64,000 nt of DNA from Blastobasis lacticolella (GCA_905147135.1 LR990067.1:5952001-6016000); one strand, 5' to 3'; shown: positions 51,435 to 63,664, counted from the stretch's first letter. Program-made: numbers and translations. The notes: generated by a model not told the origin, from the letters alone.

Positions 51435-51620
51435 ACATAGTATAAAATAAAGTCGTTACCATTACCGGCATCTGTCCCTATGTTTAGATCATTTAAACGG
51501 TTTTAATGCAGTTTTCAACAATAGATAGAGTGATTCGAGAGAAAGGTTTATAAGCAAGAAAAAAGGGTAGGTAGGGGTAAAGTAGGTGTACGCTAAAAAA
51601 GTCGCTTCGGGTCCAGTAGT
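51435..51620 (-). repeat. Repeat E copy
   Basis: Reverse copy: ATAAAGTCGTTACC ... ATCTGTCCCTATGTTTAGAT ... GGGTAGGTAGGGGTAAAGTA ... GTCGCTTCGGGTCCAGTAG. Confidence 0.75.
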
Positions 51621-51714
51621 AATTAATATTAATTAATATGTGGAACGATTAAAAGTAATTTTGGAACACCTGGGCCACAAATCCACAAATTTAATAAGAC
51701 TCAGTTACAATTCA

Positions 51715-51835
51715 ATCGAGTCTTTAGATCGCAATAGCAGGTCAATGATCTGCCAAATCCTGGATCATGGTCAAGGCGGAGCCCGGGCCCTCTTACACGA
51801 CAGTGTAACCAGGACATTAACGCCATGATTATCAG
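51715..51835 (+). mobile_element. SINE-B tail fragment
   Basis: TCAATGATCTGCCAAATCCT, GGATCATGGTCAAGGCGGAG and CCAGGACATTAACGCCATGA are the SINE-B 3' part. A second, smaller fragment of the same kind lies at 13030-13095. Confidence 0.65.
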
Positions 51836-51839
51836 TTTT

Positions 51840-52125
51840 GTCTAAACTTAGCATGCACACACTTTCGTAGCCATCAACTCAATTCAGTAAACAAAATCAG
51901 AACTACAAACGCCATTAAGCAAATATCATTCCACAAGCCGCACTAGCGCCACCATCTACAGAACAGATAAGTTGGTAGCATTGTAAGCTTAACGTGACAT
52001 AAGTTACCAAAAAAATGATCCAAAAATGCGCCGCCCCCACAGCGCATGCGTGACATTATGACGACGCGTGCGCAGCTGTCGTGTTCTAGTCCGGGAGTTG
52101 GGCTTTTGATGATCGCATCCATCGT
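51840..52125. other. Non-coding DNA
   Basis: CACTAGCGCCACCATCTACA and a GC-rich run at 52020-52080 (GCCGCCCCCACAGCGCATGC). No gene recognised. Confidence 0.35.
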
Positions 52126-52127
52126 TG

Positions 52128-52350
52128 GCCGTGTGGTGTCCGGCAGAATAGAATAGCACCAACCCCTTACACTCGTGGGTGTCGTACAAGGCGACTAATG
52201 TTTTCGAGGCAAAATATTTGGCCCCGTCCGTTGGCTAGAAAATGGGCAGCAGCGTTTTCAATTGTTATATTTATATCACCGCGATCTCCAACCCGGCGGC
52301 CAAGCGTTATTTTTTATTATGGCAGTGGACTGTTATGATGATGATGATCC
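52128..52350 (+). repeat. Repeat D copy
   Basis: GGCCGTGTGGTGTCCGGCAG through ACTGTTATGATGATGATGAT; the CCTCCCCTTTCG block is lost. Confidence 0.75.
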
Positions 52351-52397
52351 AACCGAGCGCTCGCCCTCTAATACTTATTTTATCTATCTCTAGCTTA

Positions 52398-53790
<1,393 letters not shown>

Positions 53791-53866
53791 ATATTTTTAA
53801 GGGTATGTTCCGGGTTTGCTACCGCGTACCTTTGCTAATATCGGGCTACTCGTCAACGAAGGTATG
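53791..53866 (+). repeat. Repeat K fragment
   Basis: TTTTTAAGGGTATGTTCCGG, CTACCGCGTACCTTTG, then ATATCGGGCTACTCGTCAAC: two K blocks joined in opposite orientation, as in the hairpin at 34074 but with other sub-blocks. Confidence 0.6.
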
Positions 53867-53871
53867 TGTAT

Positions 53872-54772
53872 CATCACAGCCCGTAACAGTCCACTGCACG
53901 ACTTAGGGCCTTTCCCTTTCTTTTGGCCAAGTTCATCACTTTTTAAGCTAACTTGAACTATTTGAAGCCATGCCGAGCACTAAATAATTAGTACCACGCG
54001 CAAACCACGTAGGATGTACGTACTTACCTACTCAAATGCGAACAATAACTCTTTCAGGTGGAATAAATAGATTAAGTCAAATGCAAACCTATTTGCCAAT
54101 AAAAAAAACTGTAGGTATGTCACGCCTAAACAGCTTCATATAAACAAGTTCATATAAAATTTGGTTAGGATTTGGTTGGAGTGTAGCAAAGGGGGCGCTG
54201 AGGAAAAAAGATTGAGTTGCACCCTTTGGTATCCTCTAACCCAGGATTTAGATTGTAAGTTTGGTAAGGAAGGAAGGACGTGGGCTTTATATCTCTATAA
54301 ATAGCCGAATGAACTCAGTATTGGTAACAGTAATATGTACTACGCTACGTTACATCATTTGCCTAAAGGTAGCACCACGTTAGAGTGATGTGATGTGACG
54401 TACGTGGTGCATGGGACATCAGCTCTTATAGTAAATGTATGGAATGCAATTTAGCGACACACTTGTCTTACATGACGTCCCTGATGAGACCAAGCCCACG
54501 TCGTGTGCGTCAGAGCGCGTGTGTGGCGTGTAATGACGCGATCTGGCTCGTCACGCGTCATTGGGCCGCAGCCATATACACAGACAGGTCTATATACACG
54601 TGTATATCGCGTCACTCAAGACACATGGCATCACGTGGCGTAAGTCCAGTGTGGGCCTCATGTAACGTTGTGTAACATCACATCACTCTAATATGGCAAT
54701 ACCTTTTGATTCGGTGAGCCCTCATCATCACAGCCCGTAACAGTCCACTGCAGGACTTAGGGCCTCTCTCAT
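53872..54772 (+). repeat. Duplicated segment P, copy 2, bracketed by repeat D pieces
   Basis: 53916-54717 repeats 45356-46125 with small indels (an extra TTCATATAAACAAG, GGAAGGAAGG for GGAAGG). Left of it is a D 3' end (53872-53915, minus) and right of it another (54718-54772, minus). The left D piece has no counterpart at copy 1. Confidence 0.8.
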
Positions 54773-54774
54773 GA

Positions 54775-54985
54775 AACCATTCCAAAGAGCCCAAACACGA
54801 TGGGGTTATCTTATTGCGTTCAGTAGTTCCTATGACTATGAACCTTCCGACTCCATCGTCAGACTATCTCCATGGTACCATATTAAGGTATTGTCATCTA
54901 AGTTTCAAACATAGGTATACCAAATTTCAGCTCTATTGAACACCGCGAAAGGGGTCAAATTAGGATTGCAAGATTTGGCCCAAAC
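54775..54985 (+). repeat. Repeat M copy
   Basis: CCATTCCAAAGAGCCCAAAC, CGATGGGGTTATCTTATTGC and TACCAAATTTCAGCTCTATT match 19078-19305 with indels. Confidence 0.65.
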
Positions 54986-55020
54986 ATACATATAATAGTT
55001 ACATGCAAACGTTGCAAGTT

Positions 55021-55570
55021 AATGAGGAGTTTTCCAGTAGATATTGTCAGTTGGTTTCAAAAAGCATCAATAGATGGCGCTCCTACAATTTAGGTAATCT
55101 TTTTTTAATCTGTATGATGGTGGCAGTGATTTCATGCAGCCAACTATGAATACAAATTAAAAAATAAAATGTTTATTAATATAAACATAGCTTTTGAATG
55201 TTGAAAGAAATGTGAAAAATTACTTATGTAAGTAGGCACTATGTTCCATTTTAATACAAACCTTTTATATTTGAATTACGTTAATTCTTTATCCTAGCGT
55301 ACATGAAACGAAATGACTCAATCAAATTGATGTTCGGTTTTTTTGTAATAATTTATCAAAACCTCTAAAATTGTTGAAATGTATTGATATGATCCATTAC
55401 AAGATACCCAGAGTTTATATCCTCTTTGATAAGTACCTATTTCAAGGGATCTTCGATTAACAAAATTTTTGACATCTAGCGAGTGATGAGGAATGCTTTA
55501 GATACCTATTGGAAAACTGCTCATTAAAAGCTTGTAGTTTAACTGTCATAAGTCAAAAGTATAACTCAAA
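55021..55570 (+). repeat. Repeat N, copy 1
   Basis: AATGAGGAGTTTTCCAGTAG, ATCAATAGATGGCGCTCCTA, ATGGTGGCAGTGATTTCATG and GGAATGCTTTAGATACCTAT occur in the same order at 63091-63545. No coding frame. Confidence 0.75.
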
Positions 55571-55574
55571 AATA

Positions 55575-55910
55575 ATGACATTTCACACCTAAAAAATAGA
55601 AAATCGGCATTAATCAAAAGTTTCATAGAACTGATTACTTTATTTTGCATTTTAATTTTAAAAAAGCAACGAAGCATGCATCTCTTGGATGAGAGGTGAA
55701 GGTTATAGCAAAACCCTCCGCTCCACTCGTTTGGCGGCTAAAGTCCAGTTAAGTACAGTTGTGGGTAGTTAGATATCCGTATTGTTGAAGCCAGCCCTTA
55801 ATCCACTGTGTCCAAATAACCAGTTCGATTTCATGCGTGTGGCGTGTCTGCACGCAGCTTAGTCCTCGCGGCACCTGTAACTAAATGTTTTTATAGTTCA
55901 TCTGACATTT
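55575..55910. other. Non-coding DNA
   Basis: 55680-55880 is GC-richer (CCGCTCCACTCGTTTGGCGG) and unmatched elsewhere in the window; nothing coding recognised. Confidence 0.4.
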
Positions 55911-56155
55911 GACGACGTGAGTGGTTCAATAGTTAATGTGCCGGTCTGCCAGAGGTCCCGGGTTCGATTTCCGGCCGAGCTGAAATTGAAATGATGAATT
56001 TTTATTTCTGTTACAGGTTTGGGTGTTATATACACGTATAACAAGTATGTATTTAATCAAAAAAGTATATAAGTAGTTTATCAGTTATCTAACACCCATA
56101 TCCCTGCAAGTAGGCGAAGCACTGTGGGGCTAGATTTATGCAAGCATATTTATTT
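55911..56155 (+). mobile_element. SINE-A copy
   Basis: GACGACGTGAGTGGTTCAAT head, GGTCCCGGGTTCGATTTCCG box B and body to GGGGCTAGATTTATGCAAGC; the 3' GATGGCGCTGTG block is deleted. Confidence 0.83.
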
Positions 56156-56332
56156 ACTCAGTCGGCTACAGTTTCATTAAGTGGCCTGAATACTCGGTTT
56201 GCTTTTGGGGTTGGTGCAATGCGTTTTCTTGTTAGAATATTTGAAATTAGACGACGCCTAAGTTAAGTTTAATCAGGGCTCAGTAACAAACGAAAAGGCA
56301 GTCATGTATTTTTAGGTGTAACTGTCGCCCAT

Positions 56333-56475
56333 ACAACATGGAGTTCTTCAAGAAAGGGGTGAAAAGGTTTTTACGAGGTTAGCAACGCGTGGGTGATGCC
56401 TCTAGTATTGCAAACGGCCATAGGCTGCGGGGACTGCTTACCATCAGGCGGGCCGTAAGCTTGTTTGCCATAAAA
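56333..56475 (+). pseudogene. Jockey-like LINE 3' end
   Basis: CATGGAGTTCTTCAAGAAAG, GGTGAAAAGGTTTTTACGAG, GCAACGCGTGGGTGATGCCT and GCGGGCCGTAAGCTTGTTTG match the end of the 37757 copy (FFKKGVK-F-- in frame), then an A-rich tail. Confidence 0.65.
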
Positions 56476-56514
56476 AAAATCAGCACTTATAATAAAATTT
56501 AAAAACTTCGCTCT

Positions 56515-56690
56515 TACCGATGGAGCAATCGCCTTCACTCTACCTTCTGTTTTTGATTTACAACACGGCTCCCACTTTCTCCTTCACTTGCGGCATAACT
56601 TCTTCCAGGTCTTCCACTGTCTCTCCTTCCGTAAAATTTCTCTTCCTATTGTTTTAATAAAGTTTGGTTTAGCATTTGCTCCTTTTACTT
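56515..56690 (-). pseudogene. Possible LINE C-terminal fragment
   Basis: Its pyrimidine-rich wording (CCGATGGAGCAATCGCC, TTCCAGGTCTTCCACTGTCT) echoes the minus-strand LINE tail at 10023-10180 (CGGTGAAGCAATCGCCACTC). The translation is too broken to be sure. Confidence 0.3.
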
Positions 56691-56732
56691 ATTCGCAATG
56701 GTGGCCCCCTTACACCTTACGATTATACGAAA

Positions 56733-56922
56733 CTAGTGGACTCGGCGCGACTTCGTTCGCATACACCTACTTTCCCCCTTTTTTATTCTTGTAATCCTTC
56801 TTGTATCTCTATATATTGCTAAAAATTGCATTAAAATCCATTGCACAGTTTAAATATCTAAGGGTACATAGATACATAGGGACAGACGGCGGGAAGCGAC
56901 TCTGTTTATACTATGTATAGAT
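56733..56922 (+). repeat. Repeat E copy
   Basis: CTAGTGGACTCGGCGCGACT through GACGGCGGGAAGCGACTCTG; pyrimidine tract shortened. Confidence 0.75.
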
Positions 56923-56924
56923 TT

Positions 56925-57315
56925 AGCTCAACCTACATGAATTGAATCCATTTATTCTGAAATTTAGATATTTAGGGTCATGCTTAAATCAGTTTACATT
57001 TTTTATTTTATTTTCTGTATCCTACGTAGGCATTTGTACATACCTACTTGCGAGATTTGAATTTTGAATGGCCGCGGTTACTAAAAACAGTTATAAAACA
57101 AACAGATCGTGTAATTATAATTTATGTACTAAGCGTATTTAATAATTTCAACTCCCGCGGTCATTCGATTAAAAAAACCGGTCTTTTGTAATAAATTGCA
57201 CTTTCAATTGCTCCAAAGTGAAACAGTTTTATGTCTTATGTCCGGCCACAGGGCGTTGAGCAGATAATTTAAACGACAGCTGTCGGAAAATTTCCGACAA
57301 AAGCTAATATCCTAA
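56925..57315. other. AT-rich DNA
   Basis: Nothing recognised. Confidence 0.4.
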
Positions 57316-57317
57316 AC

Positions 57318-57572
57318 CGTGGCCGTGTTGTGTCCGGCAGAGTAGAATAGCACCAACCCTTTATACTCATGGGTGTCGCACAAGTCGACTAATGTTTTCG
57401 AGACAACAGATCTAAAGTCTCCGTAGGCTGGAAAATGGGCAGCAGCGGTTTCCATTGTTATATTTATAACACCGCGATATCCAACCCGTCTGCTAAGCGT
57501 GACGATTATGGCAATAACCTCCCCTTTCGTGGGGGAGGCCCTAAGCCCTGCAGTGAACTGTTATGGGTTGAA
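57318..57572 (+). repeat. Repeat D copy
   Basis: GGCCGTGTTGTGTCCGGCAG through GAACTGTTATGGGTTG; near full length, without the GATGAT tail. Confidence 0.8.
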
Positions 57573-57944
57573 ATTTTAATGAAACAGCTAATACCCGTCT
57601 CGATAAAACTGATATTCAAATAAAGATAACAGCATCGAAAACGGTCCATCCATTCTTGAGCTACGATACACATGTCATACTTGTGACACCCCTTTTTTGC
57701 GTAGGGGGTTAACTAATCCTTACTCTTAGCGTAGACCAGCTACTAAAGCATTTTAGGACTACAATAACACCCGTATTTCAAAATATTACTATGTGGTTCC
57801 ATCCAACGAATGAACGAAATTGATCAATCATAGAGCCTACTGGTAAAGACCGACTGAGACTAAGAGAAAAAATTTGAGAATGGATACATTCTCTAAAATG
57901 GAAAAAATATTGAAAATATGGACCAGCATTCATAGACACATACA

Positions 57945-58025
57945 TGTGACACAATGGGATCCAAACCTGGTACCTCTCGCTTACGAGTCGGACACCTTTG
58001 CCACTCGGCCATCGATGCTCCAATG
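57945..58025 (-). mobile_element. SINE-B head fragment
   Basis: Minus strand: GGAGCATCGATGGCCGAGTG, GTGTCCGACTCGTAAGCGAG, then a box B mutated to AGGTTTGGATCCCA. The body does not follow. Confidence 0.7.
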
Positions 58026-58190
58026 CCAAGGGTGATATTAAAGCTCAACGCTCTATTAAAGTAGAGAAAGCTCAAATCAATGGTGATATGGTTAGATTTG
58101 GACACCCATTTTCCGCACTTGAACTCTAAGATAGTAGTAGTATCACGTACTTTGTACATGAGTATGGTCGTGCTAATGTAGCCAGCCTAG

Positions 58191-58441
58191 TAGCCGTATT
58201 CACAATGATTCAAAACCGTTTCCGAACGATTCGACACGAAATTCGTGAGCGGCGAATCCGTGTCGATCGATTCGAAAACTGTTATTCAGAATCCCGATAG
58301 ATTCCACGGAAACTCTACTCTCTATGACATATGAAAATTTCATCAAAATTAACTGAAACCACATTTTCCTAAGAACGTTTGCGGGGTCCTTTGTCGATTC
58401 CGTATCCGAATCCGATTTCCGAGCCATTGTGAATACGGCTA
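58191..58441. mobile_element. MITE, 247 bp, TA target duplication
   Basis: Perfect 15-bp terminal inverted repeats GCCGTATTCACAATG (58193-58207 and 58425-58439), flanked by TA on both sides. The next ~30 bases also pair imperfectly (GAACGATTCGAC against TACGGAATCGAC). TA duplication suggests the Tc1/mariner superfamily (inference). No transposase. Confidence 0.8.
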
Positions 58442-58554
58442 CAGATCCTTCTAGACATATATTAGTGAGTTTGGACGTACGCAGGCCTGGAGCCCTATTC
58501 CCAGTGAGGCTTAGCCCTGTTATCCTGGTCCTATAGTTCCTTACAGTCTAAGAC

Positions 58555-58890
58555 TACTTCTTCTTAATCGGCATCTTCATTGGTGAAGGTCGTGTCTGCT
58601 CTGAAATGTTGGCCACTCGCTGTACCAGACTCTTCCATGTAGTTCTGTCCTCGGTGGTCTTAATAAATTTAGCTATCGGCAGGCCAGTAAGTGTCTTAAT
58701 TTGGTCTGACCAGCGGGTAGGCGATCGACCGCGCGATATTTTCCCTCGACCTGGCCAACCACCATAAGTTTTTCTAGACTATCCCGGTTTCTGCGAGCAA
58801 CGTGCTACATGGAGTGGTATTTTCTTAGCTTCCAGATACTCGCGGCAATTGTGAACAGCAGTTTATTGAGGGGAGCCTAGGTGTCCTATA
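58555..58890 (-). pseudogene. LINE C-terminus (SLEKLMVVG family)
   Basis: Minus strand: RNRDSLEKLMVVG, GKISRGRSPTRWSDQIKTLT, GLPIAKFIKTTEDRTTWKSL, VQRVANISEQTRPSPMK and a stop. GK--RGRSP-RW-DQI and EDR--W are intact; one frameshift after VVG. Sister of the plus-strand copy at 36396. Confidence 0.8.
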
Positions 58891-58894
58891 TTGT

Positions 58895-59385
58895 CCTGAG
58901 TTCATTCCCTTAAGATCTAGCTGTTAGCTGGTTGGTTTTGGGGACCGTTCGGTCATCATTACTTTGATGATTATTCATTGTTGATTATGATGAGTGATGA
59001 CCCTTACAAGGGGTATCGTACATAGCAACTGATTGATGTCATAATATTAGGCCAATTATCTAGGCTTTAGGCTTTTAAGGCCATAGACGGTAGACCAGAA
59101 CGTACGAAGCGGCATTTTCATTTGAAATGAGCGATCGAATCGATGGCGGACGAAACGTCTAACAAAACTCTATTTAACAAGTGAAGTTGCGTTTGATTCT
59201 TGCTAGAAAACACCATAAAAACGCAATATAGGTACGTACAGTTGCAAATTATCTCATGCCAATTAAAAAAGGCGATAAAATACATAACAACAAGCACTGC
59301 GATCGTACGGAATGGCGCACTGGTTTAACAGAAAACAGAAACGTGTAGAAGATTCTCAAAGACTCATACTATACTTGCCTGTGCC
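58895..59385. other. Non-coding DNA
   Basis: Nothing recognised; CGAATCGATGGCGGACGAAA at about 59137 is a GC-richer spot. Confidence 0.4.
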
Positions 59386-59389
59386 CAGG

Positions 59390-59655
59390 TCATTGCACTT
59401 ACTAACGAATGGTAGCCACATGTAATGGCCTCCCGTGCCTCCTTCCTGTCTTGCGACGCGCGATACAATGCATGAAACATCCAAGCAAGCGAAGGACCAA
59501 TTTATTTTGGTCGCTCGCACTAACTGACCAAGTGGAAGATCTTCCGCCATTCCTTGTCCAAGAAAAAAGTGTACCAAGCAGGGGGGATCGGTAAGGAAAC
59601 CGCGGGTCAAGTTACGCTGGCCGACGCTTCGATGTTTGAAGTTGACAGTTGACAT
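59390..59655 (-). other. Candidate exon with two donor-like sites
   Basis: Minus frame from ATG at 59655: MSTVNFKHRSVGQRNLTRGF, then GQGMAEDLPLGQLVRATKIN, SFACLDVSCIVSRVARQEGG and HYMWLPFVS. The frame meets TTA|GTAAGT and, 21 bases later, ACAG|GCAAGT (a GC-type donor). No repeat covers it and no family is recognised. Start context is mediocre. Could be a real first exon or a chance frame of 99 codons. Confidence 0.25.
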
Positions 59656-59699
59656 TACAACGCAGCCCGCTTTGTTTATTGCTCAGGTAGAAAGCTGTT

Positions 59700-60890
59700 C
59701 TTTTTTTAATTGTTCTCATTAAATTACCTGCCAGTAACAAATGTATTCGGTTTTTTAACTTGTCCTCGGGTCGGATTGAATTCTCTTTGGTTAGAGGATC
59801 TGTGGACTCATGTTCCAGATTCGAATGTTTGCTTAGTTTTAAACGTTCGTTTGAAATTTAACGATGATGTAATGTAACAGTTTCCGTTCGTCGGATGAAA
59901 TAAAAGGCTTACTGGGGAATTGGGACAAATATCAAAGTGCTACAATAAAGTATTTATTTATTGCAATAAGTAATTGTATCTAGACTTAATTGACGCTATA
60001 ATTTTTTTAAATTTTTCCTTAGATTTATTTTTAACATAGTTTAGTTATAGATTAATTTAGATATAATAGCAATAACTGTGTAATATAATTGACATCTAAA
60101 AATAAATACAAATTCACTATTGAGAAACCAGTGCATCTAATGAAATTCTAACGTAAAAATATACTTGCACTCGGCATAATAAGTTGCAATCCTTAGGTAA
60201 TTCATTAAAAAGACAAAATTATAAGTATAAAAGTAACACAATATAACTCTCCCTCACTTGCTTTGTTTAGGGAGGGATCCCCAAATAATAAAGTTAATAT
60301 TGTCAATCTTTGAAGTAGGTACCTACATATATGTATATTGTTGATGAAATGATAAGTAAGCTACTCGTACTAGTTATTATAACATATACTACTGCTAGGG
60401 GGGGGGGGGTTACCTTTCTATGGCTATTAATATTACGAACCATGAAATGTTATGAAAAATAATATGTGTAAGCTGCCCGGTGTGTGTTTGTTCGAGAACT
60501 ATCCTACTTTTGTTTTTCTTTTAGACTACCATATTATAGCGAACATAACAAAACTAAATTAAGTCTGTCAAGCAGATTTTTTTAGTTTTAAGGAGACTTA
60601 CTAAAACATCAATTAATTTTAAATAAATAAATTAGGATTTCCTACGTTAATTAATGACTTCTCAAACATAAAAAAGGACAGCGTAAAGGTAAGGTTAATT
60701 TGCCTCTACGAGTGTTTATTTTGAAAAAAAAACAGGTTATTTATAATTGTGATCTGTTTATATGTGGCTCTGTGGCGGTGTGTCTGTCTGTGTCATCGTA
60801 GGTCCTGGTAGCTAACGGATGGACCGATTTTGATGCGGTTTGCTCAATTTGAAAGCCAGTTTAATCTAGATCGTTCTTAGATCTGGGGGC
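59700..60890. other. AT-rich DNA; repeat J at the right end
   Basis: A run of about 12 G (60399-60410) interrupts AT-rich sequence. 60770-60890 is repeat J (CTAACGGATGGACCGATTTT, GATGCGGTTTGCTCAATTTG). No gene recognised. Confidence 0.45.
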
Positions 60891-60899
60891 CTATTCTGG

Positions 60900-61232
60900 C
60901 GTTGTAACATCTCAACTTCGACATTTTCTCTAGCCAGTGGCCCTAGCACAAGCGTGTCCGCGACAAAGCTTGCACCGCGAGAGAGCGTTTGTCTCTTTCT
61001 CTCAATACTAAGACGAAAGAGATAGCAATACCTATGTCGCGCTTTTCTCGCTTATCGCGCGCGTGAGCAACTTATCCTAGGCCTACAGAGATCTGTAAAA
61101 CATCACTGAAATCGATCATCGACATTACCTATACGATTGTCGAATGTAGTTAGGAAATTGTTTAATGACAGCAATTGACATTTTAGTGTCGTGGAGATTT
61201 GTATCTAGAAAAATGTCGAATTTGACTAGGTT
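60900..61232. mobile_element. MITE-I copy, long
   Basis: Ends pair as CAACTTCGACATTTTCTCTA against the complement of TCTAGAAAAATGTCGAATTT. The interior is GC-richer (GCGCTTTTCTCGCTTATCGC) with a further CATCGACATT / TGTCGAATGT inverted pair. No target duplication resolved. Confidence 0.5.
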
Positions 61233-61458
61233 CATTAAAATCTATGAGTAGGTACCTATATGGAAATTCGGTCGGTCTTTTTCTGTCGTTTAGTTTATTA
61301 CATGAAACCGTAGGTGTATGAGCGATAGTTTCCACTTTCCAACAGGTGGGCTGTCTGTTCGTTTGACTCCGAGTGGTATAGATAAGAAAGGGGGTGGATG
61401 CATTGTTATACCTAACATACTAATTTACAAAAAAAAAATCGCGACCTTTCTATTTTCG

Positions 61459-61749
61459 CTATTTTTTTTTAAATAGAGAGTGGCATACGAGACTCGCTAG
61501 GTCACCTGATGGTAAGTCGTCAACGTCGTCCATGGACTGCAACACCAGTGACGACGGCACATCACATACATAAAGCTCACGCCTAAACCCACAGGTGGGG
61601 TAGCCAGAGACTATGGACCGCCACTGTGCTCTGTCCTGACACAACTCCCTAGCCCCGCATATATCCACAACTCTTTTCATACATCTCCTTTTATTCTTGC
61701 CACAGATAAGTGCAATTATGAACATTGCCATTAGCCTCACACCAAGCAC
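61459..61749 (-). pseudogene. LINE C-terminus (CMKR family)
   Basis: Minus frame: NKRRCMKRVVDICGARELCQ, DRAQWRSIVSGYPTCGFRRE, LYVCDVPSSLVLQSMDDVDD, LPSGDLASLVCHSLF and a stop. CMKR--D---ARELC-DRAQWRSIVSGYPT is the tail of a lepidopteran LINE; the frame is open for 96 codons, the last ~40 read through the 3' region that includes the recurrent CACCTGATGGTAAGTCGTCA. A repeat H tail fragment precedes it at 61320-61375. Confidence 0.7.
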
Positions 61750-62031
61750 TCAAAATCGCATAAAACGTGTTGATTCTCCTATCACACGCCATCATTTCCA
61801 CGAATCGTGCTGTACAGACAGACAACTCTGTTAGTTCTGTTATGTCCTATTAGGCATTTATTTCTTTGCTAGATTGCGAGCCATATTAGTCTTACATCAA
61901 CATTATATAACCTACTAAAATTATAGAGGCGAAATAAATAAGTAAGTAGTATTCTTAATATAATTTATAGAGCTTTTATAGGAGAAAAGAACATAACCGA
62001 CTACCGATCTACATTTAGTAGTCTTAAAAAT

Positions 62032-62390
62032 AGGGTTGCCAAAAAATTCCAGGAAGGATATAGTAGATTTCCATTTACAGTGTCAAAAATATAGTATGGT
62101 CCATGCGAAAATATAACTATTATAACAATTTGTATGACATCCTTGTCGAAGGGGTTGGTGCTATTCTACCGGAAACACATCAAACATTTTTTTACATTAC
62201 GTAGATAGGTACTTTTTATTGAAGGAATATATGACAATATAGCTCTTAATATACCCGAAGAAAGTGGTGCCGTTGTATTGCTAAAATATAATAGCTTTGG
62301 CTACTGTATCTTTGTCCAACAGTATACCTATAGCATATTGTCCCCAAAATATTGGAGGATACTATATTATATTGTAGATTTGGCAACCCA
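62032..62390. mobile_element. MITE with GGGTTGCC ends
   Basis: Terminal GGGTTGCCAAA (from 62033) and TTTGGCAACCC (to about 62389). Further inside, GATATAGTAGATTTCC pairs loosely with GATACTATATTATATTG. A repeat D remnant (GAAGGGGTTGGTGCTATTCT at 62149) lies in it. A one-ended relative (TAGGGTTGCCGAAAG) is at 7357. Confidence 0.55.
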
Positions 62391-62463
62391 AAAACTATAT
62401 AGATTTAGGTCAACCTGGCTTTTAAATAAAATATCGCATCGGCATCGGTCCATCCGTTGCGTA

Positions 62464-62550
62464 GCGAGAGCGTCGGTGGCCTAGTTGTTAAGGTGTCCGA
62501 CTCGTAAAGTCGTAAGTGATAGTACCGGGTTCGAACCCCAGTACGGGCAA
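62464..62550 (+). mobile_element. SINE-B head inserted in repeat J
   Basis: GAGCGTCGGTGGCCTAGTTG, GTGTCCGACTCGTAAAGTCG and GGGTTCGAACCCCAGTACGG: box A and box B present, body absent. Repeat J sequence (GCATCGGTCCATCCGTTGCG) runs directly up to it. Confidence 0.7.
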
Positions 62551-62554
62551 ACAA

Positions 62555-63000
62555 AAAGTCCACACTAAATCGCTGTACCACAACGCGACTTTTTTCTTTA
62601 AACCCCTTTTTTAGATTTGTCTTTGTTCGACTGTACAACGGGCAGACAATTCGGAGATTATTAAGCTTTATTTGACATTTATATTATTTTAAAGTAATTG
62701 AGATTATTTGTATGATTAATGGATTTGTAGTACGTATACCTATTGTAATGTTAATGATTTCAATTGTTGAAAAAATAAATTATTTCATTGAACATTTCCT
62801 TTGCACGTTTTAATTCTATAATTTTGTCAAGTATTATATTTTATTATTGGATTTGTGTAAATATAATTTTAATGAATTGAATTATTGTAATTTTAATTAT
62901 TTGTGTCTACAACATTCGTGTGCCAACCGGCGCATAGACGAATTTGTATAATTAGTAAATTGCAGCTGTATATTGCCTATGTTGATGAATAAATCAAATT
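62555..63000. other. AT-rich DNA
   Basis: Nothing recognised. Confidence 0.4.
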
Positions 63001-63660
63001 GTATCGACCACCCCAGCTATTAAGAACCAACATTTCAAATTTTTCGATCTTGCTCCGCTCGCTCATTAATTGATTTAGCTTATTTTTATTACAATGAGGA
63101 GTTTTCCAGTAGGTTTTGATAGTTGGTTTCAAAAAACATCAATAGATGGCGCTCCTACATTTTTTTTAATCTTTTTATAATCTGTATGATGGTGGCAGTG
63201 ATTTCATGCAGCCAACTAATACTAAACTTAAAAATAAAATGTTTATCAATATAAACATAATTGTTAGAGGTTGAACGAAGTGTAAAAGAAATATTTATAG
63301 AAATTGGCACTATGATCCATTATTATTACAACCTCTAAAATGGTTGAAAACTATTGACAAATACAATATTATCCAATACAACGTACCCAGTGTTTATATC
63401 CTGTTTGCTAAGAACCTATTTCAAGCGATTATCAATTACCAAAATTGTCGGGGCGCCATCTAGTGAGTGGTTAGGAATGCTTTAGATACCTATTTTAAAA
63501 CTGCTCATTGGCCCAACTGATAAAACTCAAAATGTCAAAAGTTTCGTGCTCGTTCCGCTCCCTCATTAATTGATTTAACTTATTTTTATTACGGTTGGCT
63601 GACCTTATAAGACCCTTACTTACTCATAGTCATTTATTCACTGATCACTCCTGCTTTCAA
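63001..63660. repeat. CGCTCG-type array unit carrying repeat N copy 2
   Basis: Repeat N (63091-63545) is bracketed by two copies of the array unit. CTCATTAATTGATTTAGCTT ending TTTTTATTAC occurs at 63062-63092 and again, one base changed, at 63562-63592, exactly 500 bases apart. The outer parts (GACCACCCCAGCTATTAAGA, GATCACTCCTGCTTTCAAAA) match the array at 43020. Confidence 0.65.
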
Positions 63661-63664
63661 AATA

